Below are positions 10,701-20,049 of a stretch of 64,000 bases of DNA, piece after piece; the first letter of the stretch is position 1; every line of letters starts with the position of its first letter. A program made the translations under genes and the position numbers. Where the stretch lies: the NCBI GenBank assembly GCA_964632485.1, contig CAZWDO010000010.1:13852-77851 (forward strand). The letters are read 5' to 3'. Source of the stretch: CAZWDO01 sp964632485 [NCBI: uncultured bacterium] (lineage in GTDB: Bacteria > JAGOEH01). The notes beneath the pieces are model-generated. The model was not told the DNA's origin, ran no database searches, and saw nothing but the letters and a program-made list of their open reading frames with translations.

Positions 10701-12024
10701 GGATGGCCAAAGCATTCGGGAAATATCGGATCAAGCGGTTTTCAGCTTACGGATCCCGGAATGTAATGATGATACCTATCGGATTATATTGTCGGTATCC
10801 GATGGCGAATTTAATGCCTATGACACGGTGGCTCTGAAGGTGATTCGTGGACCCGCTGCCGAGTATGGCTACCTGGAATCATTGCCGCTGACCGTGAATC
10901 AATACAAGCAAAACCAGAAATGCGCGATTGACGCCGTGGGCCGCCTTTGGGTCGCCGGCCAGACCAGCACGACTGGCATTACGATATGGAATCCGGGAAC
11001 CGGACAAATTGCTATAGAATTGAGTGAATTTGTTCAGGATTCACGCGTTTATGATTGTCGGAGCAATTGCTACGGTTTAGAGAATGGCGCGGATGGGTAC
11101 ATTTATTACTCGGGATGGGATAATGATAACGGTTACTATTTGTTGAAAATTGAACCCGCAAGTTTGACCTGTACAGGATCATGGACTGCTTTGCGCCCGT
11201 TTGCCAAACCGGCCGTTTCCAATTGTGGCGATCTGTATTTCGTCCTGGCCGCGCAATTGAACGAAACTAATCCGATTGTCCATTGCGATGCCTCCGGGAA
11301 TGTCAGTGGATCATTTACTTGCGACATCGAAGGACGAGTCGGTATGCTGGAGCTTTCCGCAGATGGTTCGCAGTTATTTGTCGCAATCAGTGAACCTCAA
11401 GGTGAAATTCACGTTATCGATCTCGCTGGTCCAACGTATGCGTTTTCACTGCCAGGTCCCTTTGATGGGGGGATCACCGCTTTGGAGATCGATTCGCGAG
11501 GACGGTTGTGGACTGCTGATCGGCTGACTAATCAGGTTTATTTTTACTTAAATCCTTCCGACACATTGTCTCTGCGGCCGGCTCTCGAGTTCGATCCCGC
11601 GCTGACAACGATTACCGGAATCGCATTCTCCGATGGAGACTCCACTCTATATTTTGTCGGAGAACAGGAAAACCTGGCTATCCAGAAATGGCTGGAAAGC
11701 GCATCGGATTTTCTCGTCAAGAATGCTGCGGGTTTGCCGGAACAAACCCGCGATCTGCGAAACTATCCGAACCCATTCAACTATTCAACACGGATCCGTT
11801 ATACCGTGACGGAATGCGGGCCAGTCGAATTGTGCGTTTACAATTTGGTCGGCGAGAAAGTTAGAACCCTCGTCAATGATGTGGATCATTCTTCCGGTAG
11901 TTTCGATATCGTTTGGAATGGTCAGAACGATGCGGGACAGGAAATTGCCGCCGGAATTTATTTTTACCGATTGAGGTTTTCCGCGGATAAACAATTTACC
12001 CGACGTATGTTGTTTTTGAAATAA
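7747..12024 (+). CDS. large secreted propeller/PKD protein with FlgD-like sorting domain
   Basis: 1425 residues from ATG 7747 (TGGAGGA upstream). Order of parts: signal peptide 1-24; beta-propeller-like repeats to about 620; a PKD-like domain near 635-710 (LSATGSIDLNGSPLSYTWQA); a jelly-roll-like stretch; a carboxypeptidase-regulatory domain near 860-930 (FGGVRVEVSNLDE); a second PKD domain (DMSYDPEGESLTFRWDEWDG); a second set of propeller repeats; and a C-terminal FlgD-like domain (NYPNPFNYSTRIRYTV, then GIYFYRLRF). The last module is the standard type IX-style export signal in FCB bacteria. The architecture points to a surface-exposed binding or adhesive protein. It is the last gene of the left operon; an intrinsic terminator follows. 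Confidence 0.78.
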   Translation: MTTRKLLFFLIFLIFALQVGGNAEPVWDIVDSKILPEGYNAYNIYRDNYYFYVLSSNQLSGGKNALFRFSLTGELTLLAEMPERVDQSRLLSVFDLFVADDDVYIAARMMGANRMPESQILVYNLESREFRTLLTDYLGKSDLIVSITRCQETILALTEGNFYFKIIDMANGICLGANKVPSRNAMLALRNALVLPGRDYQQNTPFFATIRMNDVYLFSKWEYGSFASNDMIGKYRIDRRRTPPLIISGNSWPVTPDFDIEVDDITGDTSILLYDNRNNRIMSYGTDLHPRELILDLTVVPSLSGPEYTSIKKQGDFFILADKGKNTIFVVGDISKNLQMNWQYSLALEDFPGISGFFVNPENGRFYIDDSSADRINGYYFTSINLRKSEPDFTWQSDFWEEHEERQLAFVNDRQIFISGEELTFRAKRRSEIVSTGETYCRSPLAVDRFDNQDYLWYIQNQILKRAQISEEGSLSDIRGMAYISVQDVRAMSVIADSTLMFLGHSGLQRHTRHVNHYYYADEIFEQRLNSFNLGDILHFVVPEQNQSVFFVLHRRSNNLYISKFNKDATGRIGEQLIATNVGSVSGYLAAFNNKEIYYLLDDGRLGLVLDLLETRPIYLAPYADAGLERVMMTGDTAWLSATGSIDLNGSPLSYTWQALDYSPTTIFSGSPAIFVPEQKETYFNPLLGEIKDTIDFELEVSNNNNESKFDTVRIWVRDFDQRVSFINALDTLNWGNPDCEESWLESVDSSWAIVPRQNAITWSRSVKAVPGTFFRLCVEMKAAQQGNLLTLSVDGLQTNPLTINYTLDTLRVIYQLDGYSVDSIGTIRVTCEGIPVDTLAIYSIVWDDRAMNVPQFSVLGTVTQAEDGSPFGGVRVEVSNLDENYQTLSDEQGEWSIDNLVKGQSYTLHFSSAGYLPADTILYFSTANPTSDTVINMSLTANSRPVAQAVTSVDSVAAGEYVTLRGDMSYDPEGESLTFRWDEWDGQSIREISDQAVFSLRIPECNDDTYRIILSVSDGEFNAYDTVALKVIRGPAAEYGYLESLPLTVNQYKQNQKCAIDAVGRLWVAGQTSTTGITIWNPGTGQIAIELSEFVQDSRVYDCRSNCYGLENGADGYIYYSGWDNDNGYYLLKIEPASLTCTGSWTALRPFAKPAVSNCGDLYFVLAAQLNETNPIVHCDASGNVSGSFTCDIEGRVGMLELSADGSQLFVAISEPQGEIHVIDLAGPTYAFSLPGPFDGGITALEIDSRGRLWTADRLTNQVYFYLNPSDTLSLRPALEFDPALTTITGIAFSDGDSTLYFVGEQENLAIQKWLESASDFLVKNAAGLPEQTRDLRNYPNPFNYSTRIRYTVTECGPVELCVYNLVGEKVRTLVNDVDHSSGSFDIVWNGQNDAGQEIAAGIYFYRLRFSADKQFTRRMLFLK

Positions 12025-12052
12025 GGAATGTTTTTTCTCACTCCAGGGCAAG

Positions 12053-12088
12053 CCTTCGTGTTTCCAATGGGGAGCGCGAAGGTTTTTT
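12053..12088 (+). terminator. intrinsic terminator closing the left envelope operon
   Basis: CCTTCGTG (12053-12060) pairs with CGCGAAGG (12075-12082) through one G-T wobble, with a 14-base loop. A run of six T follows at 12083-12088. It lies 29 bases after the stop of the large secreted protein. Confidence 0.78.
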
Positions 12089-12205
12089 CTTCAGAAATGG
12101 GTAGGTTAAAGTTTTTGCAATATTAACTTGAAACAAGAAAATCAAACGATTTATTTCGCATTTCAGGTTGAGGCCATTGAAAACTGAATATGAAAAGGAG
12201 TGTCT

Positions 12206-14122
12206 ATGCGAATAACCTTGCGGGATCGACTGAACTATTGGTTTGATAACTACATGTCTCGAGGGATGATGGCGCTTATTGGCGGACTTTTCATGCTGAC
12301 TTTATTTGTTATTGGCACAGCGTCATTTTGCATCGTTCATTTCAAAATTGTTCCTTCAGATCTGGATTCCGGTAGTTTCAATTTCCTGGAGGCAATGTGG
12401 GTTTCGCTGATGCGGACACTCGATGCCGGTAATATTGCCGGGGATGTCGGCTGGCTTTTTCGAATAGTGATGATCTGCGTTACGGCCAGTGGGATTTTTA
12501 TTTTTTCTGCGCTTATTGGCGTATTGAGCCGTGGTTTAGAAGCGAAATTGGAAAATATGCGCAAAGGGCGCTCCAAAGTGATTGAATCCAACCATACCAT
12601 TATTCTGGGTTGGTCGCCGTTGATATTTACCATTCTATCTGAGTTGATAATTACGAACGAATGTCGGAAAAAATCCTGTATTGTCATTATGAGCGAATTG
12701 GATAAAATTGAAATGGAAGATCAGATCCATTTTTATATTGGTGATTCGAAGAATACGAAAATTGTATGCCGAAGAGGCAATCCAATTGATATAAACGATT
12801 TGGAAATTCTTAACATCCAGACTTCCAAATCAATCATTATCGTGAATCCCAAAGATGAGACACACGATATGGAGGTGATTAAAATCCTGTTGGCAATACT
12901 CAATTCTTCAACACGGCGAGTGACGCCTTACCATATAGTAACAAGAATCCGGAATTCAGAAAATTATAATGTTGCATCCCTTGTTGGAAAACAGGAAGTT
13001 GAATTTATTTTAGAAGATGAATTTACCGCCCGGTTGATCGCTCAGAGTTGCTTTCAGGGAAGGCTATCCGCAGTTTACAATGAAATTTTATCATTTAATG
13101 ATAATGAAATATATATCCATAATGAACCTTCGCTCTATGGAATGAGCTTTAATGATCTTCTCGTTGCCTATAAAAATTGCTCTGTAATCGGAATTTTCAA
13201 TCAACAGGATCATTTTGTATTGAATCCATCCGGTGACACCCCATATTTGCCTGGAGACCAATTGATCATGATAGCCAGGGACCGTTCCAGTATTTTTCCA
13301 GCTCCTATCAAAAAAATTGGGCGCATCCAACCAAATCAATGTATAGATTTAAATATTGAAATTGAAAAGAAGCGAGTATTGATTATTGGCTGGAATCCCA
13401 AAGCGAAGTACATCATCAAGCAGTTATCGCGTAATGTACATGCCGAGTGTAATATTACTGTCATTTTTGAGCATGAGATACCAGACGACGATAAACTCAT
13501 GCTGACCAGGCTGGATAAAGAGATGACGATTGATTGGATTAAAGGAAAGACTAATAATTATTCCTTTTTGGAATCTTTGCCCCCTTCCGGTTTCAACCAT
13601 ATCGTCGTTTTATCCGATTATACAATTCGTGATCGACAGGAAGCGGATGCCAAAACCATCATGGTTCTCTTATATATACGAGATATTATTTCAAGGTCCG
13701 ACATAGCTCCGTCTTTAGTCAGCGAAATGCTAGATGCGAAAAATTGCCAGTTAGCAGAAATTACACAAGTAGATGATTTTATTGTGAGCGAGCGCATGAT
13801 CAGTTTAATTATTACTCAGGTTTCAGAAAACAAGCATTTAAACGCCATTTTAAAGGAGCTTTTGGATTTTGGTGGATCGGATATCTATTTGGTGAATGCG
13901 GATCGTCTGGTGGCGCCGGGGGTTTCTGTGAACTTTTACTCGGTTATCGGTTCGGCGCGAAGAATGCATGCTATTCCAATCGGTTATAAATTAAAACGTT
14001 ACATGACCGATCCTGCATACCATTATGGCATTGTCATCAATCCTGATAAAAATCAATCGATTTCCTATGATGCGGATGATCAGTTTATTCTGGTGTTGAA
14101 TTCAGAAATGGAAAAATGTTGA
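12206..14122 (+). CDS. CASTOR/POLLUX-like ion channel, paralogue 1
   Basis: 638 residues from ATG 12206 (AAAAGGAG upstream). Layout: TM1 about 22-46; re-entrant pore loop with filter-like segment RTLDAGNIAGD (70-80); TM2 about 84-107; the linker SRGLEAKLENMRKGRSKVIE; a first RCK/Rossmann domain starting TIILGWSPLIFTIL (131); and a second starting VLIIGWNPKAKYIIKQL (about 390). This matches the CASTOR/POLLUX (DMI1) family, whose plant members are nuclear-envelope cation channels needed for calcium oscillations; the bacterial role and ion are not established. It is the first of three tandem paralogues and follows a terminator, so it likely opens a new transcription unit. Confidence 0.85.
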   Translation: MRITLRDRLNYWFDNYMSRGMMALIGGLFMLTLFVIGTASFCIVHFKIVPSDLDSGSFNFLEAMWVSLMRTLDAGNIAGDVGWLFRIVMICVTASGIFIFSALIGVLSRGLEAKLENMRKGRSKVIESNHTIILGWSPLIFTILSELIITNECRKKSCIVIMSELDKIEMEDQIHFYIGDSKNTKIVCRRGNPIDINDLEILNIQTSKSIIIVNPKDETHDMEVIKILLAILNSSTRRVTPYHIVTRIRNSENYNVASLVGKQEVEFILEDEFTARLIAQSCFQGRLSAVYNEILSFNDNEIYIHNEPSLYGMSFNDLLVAYKNCSVIGIFNQQDHFVLNPSGDTPYLPGDQLIMIARDRSSIFPAPIKKIGRIQPNQCIDLNIEIEKKRVLIIGWNPKAKYIIKQLSRNVHAECNITVIFEHEIPDDDKLMLTRLDKEMTIDWIKGKTNNYSFLESLPPSGFNHIVVLSDYTIRDRQEADAKTIMVLLYIRDIISRSDIAPSLVSEMLDAKNCQLAEITQVDDFIVSERMISLIITQVSENKHLNAILKELLDFGGSDIYLVNADRLVAPGVSVNFYSVIGSARRMHAIPIGYKLKRYMTDPAYHYGIVINPDKNQSISYDADDQFILVLNSEMEKC

Positions 14123-14205
14123 TGAAAAACCGCCATCATTCTGTTATTAAGTGAATGTTATTGCGGAGTGATATGGAACGTATAATGCATCAAGGAAAAA
14201 CTTAG

Positions 14206-16131
14206 ATGGGAAATGAACGAATCCCCTGGAATCAAAGATTGCGGTATCGATTTGATAACTATCTGTCGCGTGGCATACTGGCGTTAGTTATCGGACTTTT
14301 TTTATCGGTTTTTCTAGTTATTGGCATGACCGCGACTGTTATAGTATGGTTGCATATATATCCCGGAGGTCGGCCTGTTTCGTCCATGAATTTTTGGGAA
14401 GCTTTGTGGATTTCCTTCACGCGTACGATTTCTACCGGCGCCATCAGCCGCGATGATGGTTGGCATTTTCGCTTGATTATGTTATTTGTTTCGTTTTGCG
14501 GGATTTTTATATTTTCGTCATTGATCGGCGTACTCTCTAGAGGATTGCAAATGAAAATCGAATCCCTGCGAAAAGGGCGTTCAAGAGTACTGGAAACTGG
14601 CCATTTTATTATTCTCGGCTGGTCTCCTCAGATTTATACCATTATTCACGAGTTGATTGACGCTAACAATCTACCATCGAAGTTTTGTATTGTTATTATG
14701 TGTGAACGGGATAAGGTCGAGCTTGAAGATGAAGTTCATTTCCATATTCCGGATCGCCGCCATGCAACCATTGTCTGCAGAACGGGGAATCCCATATCCA
14801 GGAAAAATCTTGAAATACTGAATATTCATTTGTCAAAGGCAATTATGATTCTCAATTCGGGTTTGCCTAATTCAGATACCGAAGTGATTAAAACCCTGTT
14901 GGCAATTACCAATAGCCCGATACGTCCGGTCAAACCTTATCATATTATTGCCGAGGTATCCAATCCCCATAATTACGGGATAGTCCAATTGATTGGGAAG
15001 GAAGAAGTCGAGATTATTAAAAAGGATGAAATTATTGCTCGCATCATTGCGCAATGTTCGCTGCAATCGGGTCTCTCGGTCGTTTATAATGAGCTTTTCA
15101 GTTTTGTTGGTTCTGAAATTTATCTGAAGGAAGAACCGGGTCTTTATGGTATGCAATTTGGATATATTATGTCGATGTATGAAAGCGCTTCTGTGTTTGG
15201 GGTTTTAAATACGCATCAACAGCCTGTTTTGAATCCCGGGTATGATTATTTGTATCAAAATGGTGAAAAACTGATTTTGATAGCCCATGATGAAGCCAGC
15301 ATTATTCCAAAAAAAGAAAGGATTGCCGATTTAGTTACTAACTCTTTTGTAGACGATGCAGGCTCACGAAGGGAAGATCGCCAATCACCTTTAAAAATTT
15401 TGCTTGTCAATTGGAATTTAAGAGCGGAATTTGTAATCAGGGAACTCGATGCTTACGTTCCTTCCGGTTCTTCGCTGCTGATCGCAACCAATTTTATCAT
15501 GATTAAAAAGCAGGTCGAAAAGCTGATGCGGGTTTGTAAAAACCTTACCATCGATTTTATCAAAGGGGTGATAGAAGATCGTGATTTTCTTAACTCATTG
15601 GATGTATTTCAATTCAATCATATCATCGTATTGCCGGGGAGCCTGGGCGTAAACGCTCAGGAAGCGGATGCCAACATCATCATCACCCTTTTATATCTCA
15701 GGGATATTGCCCAAAAGGCCGGTTTTCCATTATCGATTGTCAGCGAAATGATGGATAGCCAGAATTGTCAATTGGCGGAAATATCCTATGTCAATGATTT
15801 CATTGTCAGTGAAAGGTGGATCAGTCTGCTGATGGCTCAAATCGCTTTTTCAAAACAGGTCTATCAAGTTATCAGGGAATTACTGGATGTGATAGGATCT
15901 GAAGTGTACCTGAAAGAAGCTTCACTATATGTGGAACTGAATACGCCGATCGATTTCTATTCGGTTTTGAAGGCGTTTGATCCACGATATGAGATCCCCA
16001 TTGGGTATAAAATCGCCCGGTTTGCAAAGGATCCTCTTCAGAATTTCGGATTGGCGCTGAATCCAAATAAATCTCAATTGATTACTTTTTCCAGGGATGA
16101 TAAAATCATTGTCATTGCTTCAGAAATGTAA
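14206..16131 (+). CDS. CASTOR/POLLUX-like ion channel, paralogue 2 with divergent filter
   Basis: 641 residues, colinear with the neighbours: TM1 about 24-50, filter segment RTISTGAISRDDGW (73-86), TM2 about 87-110, RCK1 beginning FIILGWSPQIYTII and a second Rossmann-like unit about 394. Two differences stand out. The filter lacks the D/N-x-G-x-I-A-G-D pattern of the other two copies, and the second Rossmann entry reads LLVNWNLRAEF, replacing the glycine of I-G-W. It may therefore be a pore variant or a regulatory subunit that assembles with the other two. Upstream spacing is 83 bases with a weak AAGGAA site. Confidence 0.83.
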   Translation: MGNERIPWNQRLRYRFDNYLSRGILALVIGLFLSVFLVIGMTATVIVWLHIYPGGRPVSSMNFWEALWISFTRTISTGAISRDDGWHFRLIMLFVSFCGIFIFSSLIGVLSRGLQMKIESLRKGRSRVLETGHFIILGWSPQIYTIIHELIDANNLPSKFCIVIMCERDKVELEDEVHFHIPDRRHATIVCRTGNPISRKNLEILNIHLSKAIMILNSGLPNSDTEVIKTLLAITNSPIRPVKPYHIIAEVSNPHNYGIVQLIGKEEVEIIKKDEIIARIIAQCSLQSGLSVVYNELFSFVGSEIYLKEEPGLYGMQFGYIMSMYESASVFGVLNTHQQPVLNPGYDYLYQNGEKLILIAHDEASIIPKKERIADLVTNSFVDDAGSRREDRQSPLKILLVNWNLRAEFVIRELDAYVPSGSSLLIATNFIMIKKQVEKLMRVCKNLTIDFIKGVIEDRDFLNSLDVFQFNHIIVLPGSLGVNAQEADANIIITLLYLRDIAQKAGFPLSIVSEMMDSQNCQLAEISYVNDFIVSERWISLLMAQIAFSKQVYQVIRELLDVIGSEVYLKEASLYVELNTPIDFYSVLKAFDPRYEIPIGYKIARFAKDPLQNFGLALNPNKSQLITFSRDDKIIVIASEM

Positions 16132-16197
16132 ACGGATAGAGAATACCCATTAATAATTGCCGGTTGACTACCAGTTTAATAGCAAAGGAGATACCAT

Positions 16198-18099
16198 ATG
16201 ACCGGATTTGATTTGAGAGCCCGTACCCGATATTATTTTGATAATTACATGTCGCGGGGGACAATGGCGCTGATCGGGGGTTTGTTTGCGCTCACTCTGT
16301 TGGTGATTTTCCTGGCCGCTTTGATCGTAGTCGGCGCGGGGATCACCCCGGTGGAACAGACGGGCGAGCCATTGGATTTTTTAGAGGCGATCTGGGCCGC
16401 CCTGATGCGCACGATTGATACCGGGACCATTGCCGGGGATAATGGTTGGCAATTCCGATTGATCATGTTTGCCGTGACTGTTTGCGGTATTCTCATTTTT
16501 TCGGCTCTGATCGGCGTCTTGTCCCGCGGTTTGGAATGCAAGTTGGAATCGCTGCGCAAGGGCCGATCGCGTGTGATCGAAGCCAATCATACGGTTATTT
16601 TGGGCTGGTCGCCGCAGATTTTTACCATTATCTCGGAGCTGATTATCGCCAATGAAAGCCAGAAAAATCCATGTGTTGTGATTATGAGCGAGAATGATAA
16701 AGTAGTAATGGAGGATAATATCCATTTTAATGTCCCTAATACAAAAAATACTCGTATTGTTTGCCGGACAGGTAATCCCATCGACATTAACGATTTAGAA
16801 ATTTTGAGCCTTCAGACCTGCAAATCGATTATTATCTGTAGCCCGCCCTGCGATGAACCCGATGTTGAAGTGATCAAAACTCTATTGGCGATTGTCAACA
16901 GCCCCTCCCGCCGCGCGGAGCGCTATCATATTGTTGCCGAGATTGTGAATCCCGAGAACTATGATATAGCCGCTCTTATCGGGAAAGATGAAGCGGAATT
17001 GGTGAAAACGGACGAAATTACCGCGCGCATCATTACGCAAAGCTGCCGGCAAACTAGCCTTTCGGTCGTGTATAATGAATTGTTCAGCTTTCGGGACAAT
17101 GAGATTTATTTGAAAAGTGAACTAGCTTTGTACGGGAAGCCATTTCATGAAATCCAATTTGCTTATAATAAATCATCGGTCATTGGAATTATAGATGCCG
17201 GAAACATTCCAATTTTTAATCCCCCTGAAGAGCGTATTTACCAGGAAGGTGAAAAATTGATTTTTATAGCGGAAGATGATGCTTCGATTCATCTTTCAAA
17301 ATCACAAATCGAAAAAACCAGTGCGCCCAGCGTGGTAGCGAGTTCGATCCAACCGGTTGGCCCTGAAAAAACTCTGATCATCGGATGGAATAACCGCGCC
17401 AATTATATCATCAATGAACTTCAAACCTATGTAGCTCAGGGTTCTGTGATTTCGGTGGCGGTCGATGATCCGACGTCGGTGGAAGAAATCCGAGCGATGT
17501 GGGAGGAAGTGAATCAAATCAAACTCGAAACGGTAACCGGCGCTTTGACGAAACGCAGTTTTTTGGAATCCCTGGACCCCTGCCGCTATGACCATATCAT
17601 TGTACTTGCCAAGGAACGGTACCATACCCCTCAGGAATCGGACGCCCGGACCATCATGATTTTGCTTTACTTGCGCGATATTGCCAATAAAGCGAATCAT
17701 CGGCTGTCCATTGTCAGCGAAATGATCGATTCCAAAAACTGCCAATTAGCTGAAATAGCGCGCGTGGATGATTTCATTGTCAGCGAACGTTTGATCAGTT
17801 TAATTATAACTCAGATTTCCGAGAATAAATCCTTGAACGTGATTTTCCGAGAGTTGTTGGACTCCAAAGGATGCGAGATTTATCTGGAAAATGTCGAAAA
17901 CTATGTGGAACTGGGTAAACCGGTTAATTTTTACACCGTCATCGCTGCGGGAATAAAGAATAAAAGAATCCCGTTCGGATATAAACTGAATCGTTATGCC
18001 GGGGATGCGTCACGGAAATACGGGATCGTCATCAATCCCGATAAATCCCAATTGATAACCTTTCAGCCAGAGGATCGCATCATTGTCATTGCGGAATAA
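16198..18099 (+). CDS. CASTOR/POLLUX-like ion channel, paralogue 3
   Basis: 633 residues from ATG 16198 with AAAGGAG. TM1 about 22-47, filter RTIDTGTIAGDNGW (71-84), TM2 about 86-108, RCK1 beginning VILGWSPQIFTII and RCK2 beginning TLIIGWNNRANYIINEL. It is closer to paralogue 1 than to 2 in filter and linker. The conserved C-terminal stretch (INPDKSQLITFQPEDRIIVIAE) is shared by all three and resembles the ends of the RCK proteins at 30575 and 31919, suggesting a common fold. The third member closes the triplet; a strong promoter for the next gene begins 25 bases after its stop. Confidence 0.85.
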   Translation: MTGFDLRARTRYYFDNYMSRGTMALIGGLFALTLLVIFLAALIVVGAGITPVEQTGEPLDFLEAIWAALMRTIDTGTIAGDNGWQFRLIMFAVTVCGILIFSALIGVLSRGLECKLESLRKGRSRVIEANHTVILGWSPQIFTIISELIIANESQKNPCVVIMSENDKVVMEDNIHFNVPNTKNTRIVCRTGNPIDINDLEILSLQTCKSIIICSPPCDEPDVEVIKTLLAIVNSPSRRAERYHIVAEIVNPENYDIAALIGKDEAELVKTDEITARIITQSCRQTSLSVVYNELFSFRDNEIYLKSELALYGKPFHEIQFAYNKSSVIGIIDAGNIPIFNPPEERIYQEGEKLIFIAEDDASIHLSKSQIEKTSAPSVVASSIQPVGPEKTLIIGWNNRANYIINELQTYVAQGSVISVAVDDPTSVEEIRAMWEEVNQIKLETVTGALTKRSFLESLDPCRYDHIIVLAKERYHTPQESDARTIMILLYLRDIANKANHRLSIVSEMIDSKNCQLAEIARVDDFIVSERLISLIITQISENKSLNVIFRELLDSKGCEIYLENVENYVELGKPVNFYTVIAAGIKNKRIPFGYKLNRYAGDASRKYGIVINPDKSQLITFQPEDRIIVIAE

Positions 18100-18123
18100 A
18101 AAAAATGGAAGTAAAAATTTTGC

Positions 18124-18152
18124 TTGACAAATTACATAAAAAATAGTAATAT
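18124..18152 (+). promoter_or_regulatory. sigma-70-type promoter for the lipoprotein/chemosensory unit
   Basis: TTGACA (18124-18129), 17-base spacer, TAATAT (18147-18152). It lies after the third channel gene and leaves a leader of roughly 200 bases before the lipoprotein gene. I saw no recognisable riboswitch in that leader. Confidence 0.72.
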
Positions 18153-18366
18153 ATCATGATTGTGGTTAAATCCTGGTCGCGCTTTTCTTGAAGAAAAAAA
18201 GACCGAATTCTGTTAAGTGTGCATTGACAACTTTAAAAGGCGATTTAAATGAGTCGGGATGTTAAAAAGGGTTCCCCGAGAGATTTATCTTTCAATATAG
18301 ACATCGCATGCCTGAAATTTTTTCTATGGAAACCTATATGTAAAATCTTTTCAAGGAGGTATTATT

Positions 18367-19473
18367 ATTAATATTCACGTTAATCGCATTTATCTTGCTT
18401 TCTGTCTAGCGTTGGCATGGCTCGCGGCTTGCGGGACTTCGCCCCAGCCCCCCAAACCGGAAACCAAAGCGATAGCCGTCAGCATGTTGGATGGCGCCGA
18501 CACAGTAACCACGATCGCGGGTAAATTATCCGCGGAGCAGAATGATGAGGATGAGAATTCATTGCCCCGGATTTTGCTGGACGACAAGCCGGTTTACACT
18601 TTCCAGGATCACTATGGCCTGAGTTTCAAGGCATTGTTCGATATGGCGGGAAGCTATCAGGGGATTCTAATCATTGCCACCAATTATGCCCATCCGCCGT
18701 GCCCCGTGGATTTGTATTTAATGACCCTCAATCCCGATCAGAGCGTTAAAGTATCCGATCCCTTCGGCACCTGCACCGATTATCTGAAATACGAAATCGA
18801 CACGATCAAGCAGGCGGTTATCATGAAGAATGCTTCCCATGTCGATAGACGTTTCCAGGAAGTGGAACCGGTTGGCGGCCATGAATACAGCTATTGGATT
18901 TACCAGGACAAGGAAGTCCGGGAGTTGGAAGGCTGGAATGAAGACGAGTCTGTCGCCGGCGATGAATCCGAGGGAGAGTATGATAGCGTCGATCGTTCCC
19001 TGTTTCAGATGCTGGGCATGAAGTTCCCGCTGACGGTAAGTGATTTTGTCGATCGAATGGGCGAGCCTGATAAGATGGAATATGACGAGGATGATCCCTC
19101 GCCCTGGGGACAGTTCTTTTACTGGCCGATACCGGATCAGAACCTGATGCTGACGGTATTGGGTTCCGGCAGCGGACTCGAGCCCCAGTATGATGAATCA
19201 TGTATTTTTTTGACGCTTAAATCTCTGGAGTCTGACGATGGCGGAACGGTCCGTCACTTGCCGTCAAATGTAGATTTCGGCGACAGTTACGGCGTGGTCA
19301 ATCAGGCTTTACTGCATCTGGTGGAATTGAATCCGAAACTTGAACTGTCCGGCGGCATCGAATCGCAGTTGATGCTGACGGATGGCGAATCCTATTTGTT
19401 TTATTTCTTTGATGATGATGGTGGCTTGAAGGAAGTGATGCTCTCCGGCATCAATATCAATCAGGCCGATTGA
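18367..19473 (+). CDS. lipoprotein of unknown function, apparent ATT start codon
   Basis: 368 residues if translation begins at ATT 18367, seven bases after a perfect AAGGAGGT. That start gives a textbook lipoprotein signal (MNIHVNRIYLAFCLALAWLA then AC-GTS). In this frame a stop occurs at 18313 and there is no ATG, GTG or TTG between it and TTG 18412; starting at 18412 would leave only six residues before the lipobox. The mature protein is acidic (many Asp/Glu, e.g. EDENSLP and DESEGEYDSVD) and has no recognised domain. It lies between the channel triplet and the chemosensory genes, like the lipoprotein at 32838 next to the second channel group. A base error turning ATG into ATT is the main alternative. 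Confidence 0.72.
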   Translation: MNIHVNRIYLAFCLALAWLAACGTSPQPPKPETKAIAVSMLDGADTVTTIAGKLSAEQNDEDENSLPRILLDDKPVYTFQDHYGLSFKALFDMAGSYQGILIIATNYAHPPCPVDLYLMTLNPDQSVKVSDPFGTCTDYLKYEIDTIKQAVIMKNASHVDRRFQEVEPVGGHEYSYWIYQDKEVRELEGWNEDESVAGDESEGEYDSVDRSLFQMLGMKFPLTVSDFVDRMGEPDKMEYDEDDPSPWGQFFYWPIPDQNLMLTVLGSGSGLEPQYDESCIFLTLKSLESDDGGTVRHLPSNVDFGDSYGVVNQALLHLVELNPKLELSGGIESQLMLTDGESYLFYFFDDDGGLKEVMLSGININQAD

Positions 19474-19655
19474 GGAATCACATAGAAGTTAGCAGGTTTT
19501 TGAACGTTTTATGATGATCCTATATTGCAAAAACACCGAGAAACAACAGCTTTGATAGTATACTCGTTTTTATTTTTGTTTTTTCAACAATTGCCTGGCA
19601 GAATTTCGTTTTGCCAAATGTAGTTTTCAGGATAATTTAAAAAAAGGAGTGTGAT

Positions 19656-20039
19656 ATGTCCGACAAGATACGAATTCTGGTAGTGGATGACGATGCCAAT
19701 CCCCACGATACAGCCAAAAAATTTCTGAATCCGGATTATGATACTGATCACGCAGAAGGCGCTTATGCCTATGACAATGCTTTGATCAAGATTTTTGACG
19801 AGAGTAAAAAATATAATTTGATCATTACCGACTATCATCTGGGAAGTGCTGGAGATGCCTTTCAGTTGATCCAGGAATTGCGCGATGGGGGTATCGAATG
19901 GCCAATTATTGTCTGGTCGGCAGATAGTTCGAATGAAACGATTATGAACGCACAGGACAATGTAAAATTCATCTCCAAGCCGCCGGAAAAATCAACCTTG
20001 CTGAACCTGATCAATAAAATGCTGAATCCAAGTGAATAG
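19656..20039 (+). CDS. single-domain response regulator (CheY-like)
   Basis: 127 residues, one receiver domain: acidic pair in VVDDDAN, phospho-acceptor Asp59 (LIITDYHLG), switch serine in VWSADSS and lysine in ISKPPEK. The start is supported by AAAAAGGAG. It sits 10 bases before the hybrid CheA gene and is the obvious freely diffusing output of the cluster. With no flagellar genes nearby, its target could be the flanking channels or another effector; that is inference. Confidence 0.88.
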   Translation: MSDKIRILVVDDDANPHDTAKKFLNPDYDTDHAEGAYAYDNALIKIFDESKKYNLIITDYHLGSAGDAFQLIQELRDGGIEWPIIVWSADSSNETIMNAQDNVKFISKPPEKSTLLNLINKMLNPSE

Positions 20040-20049
20040 GCAGAACAAT

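Noticed and set aside
19495-19545. GTTTTTG / CAAAAAC inverted repeat as a terminator after the ATT-start lipoprotein
   Set aside because: Stem is only seven A/T-rich pairs with a loop of over 20 bases and no T-run.
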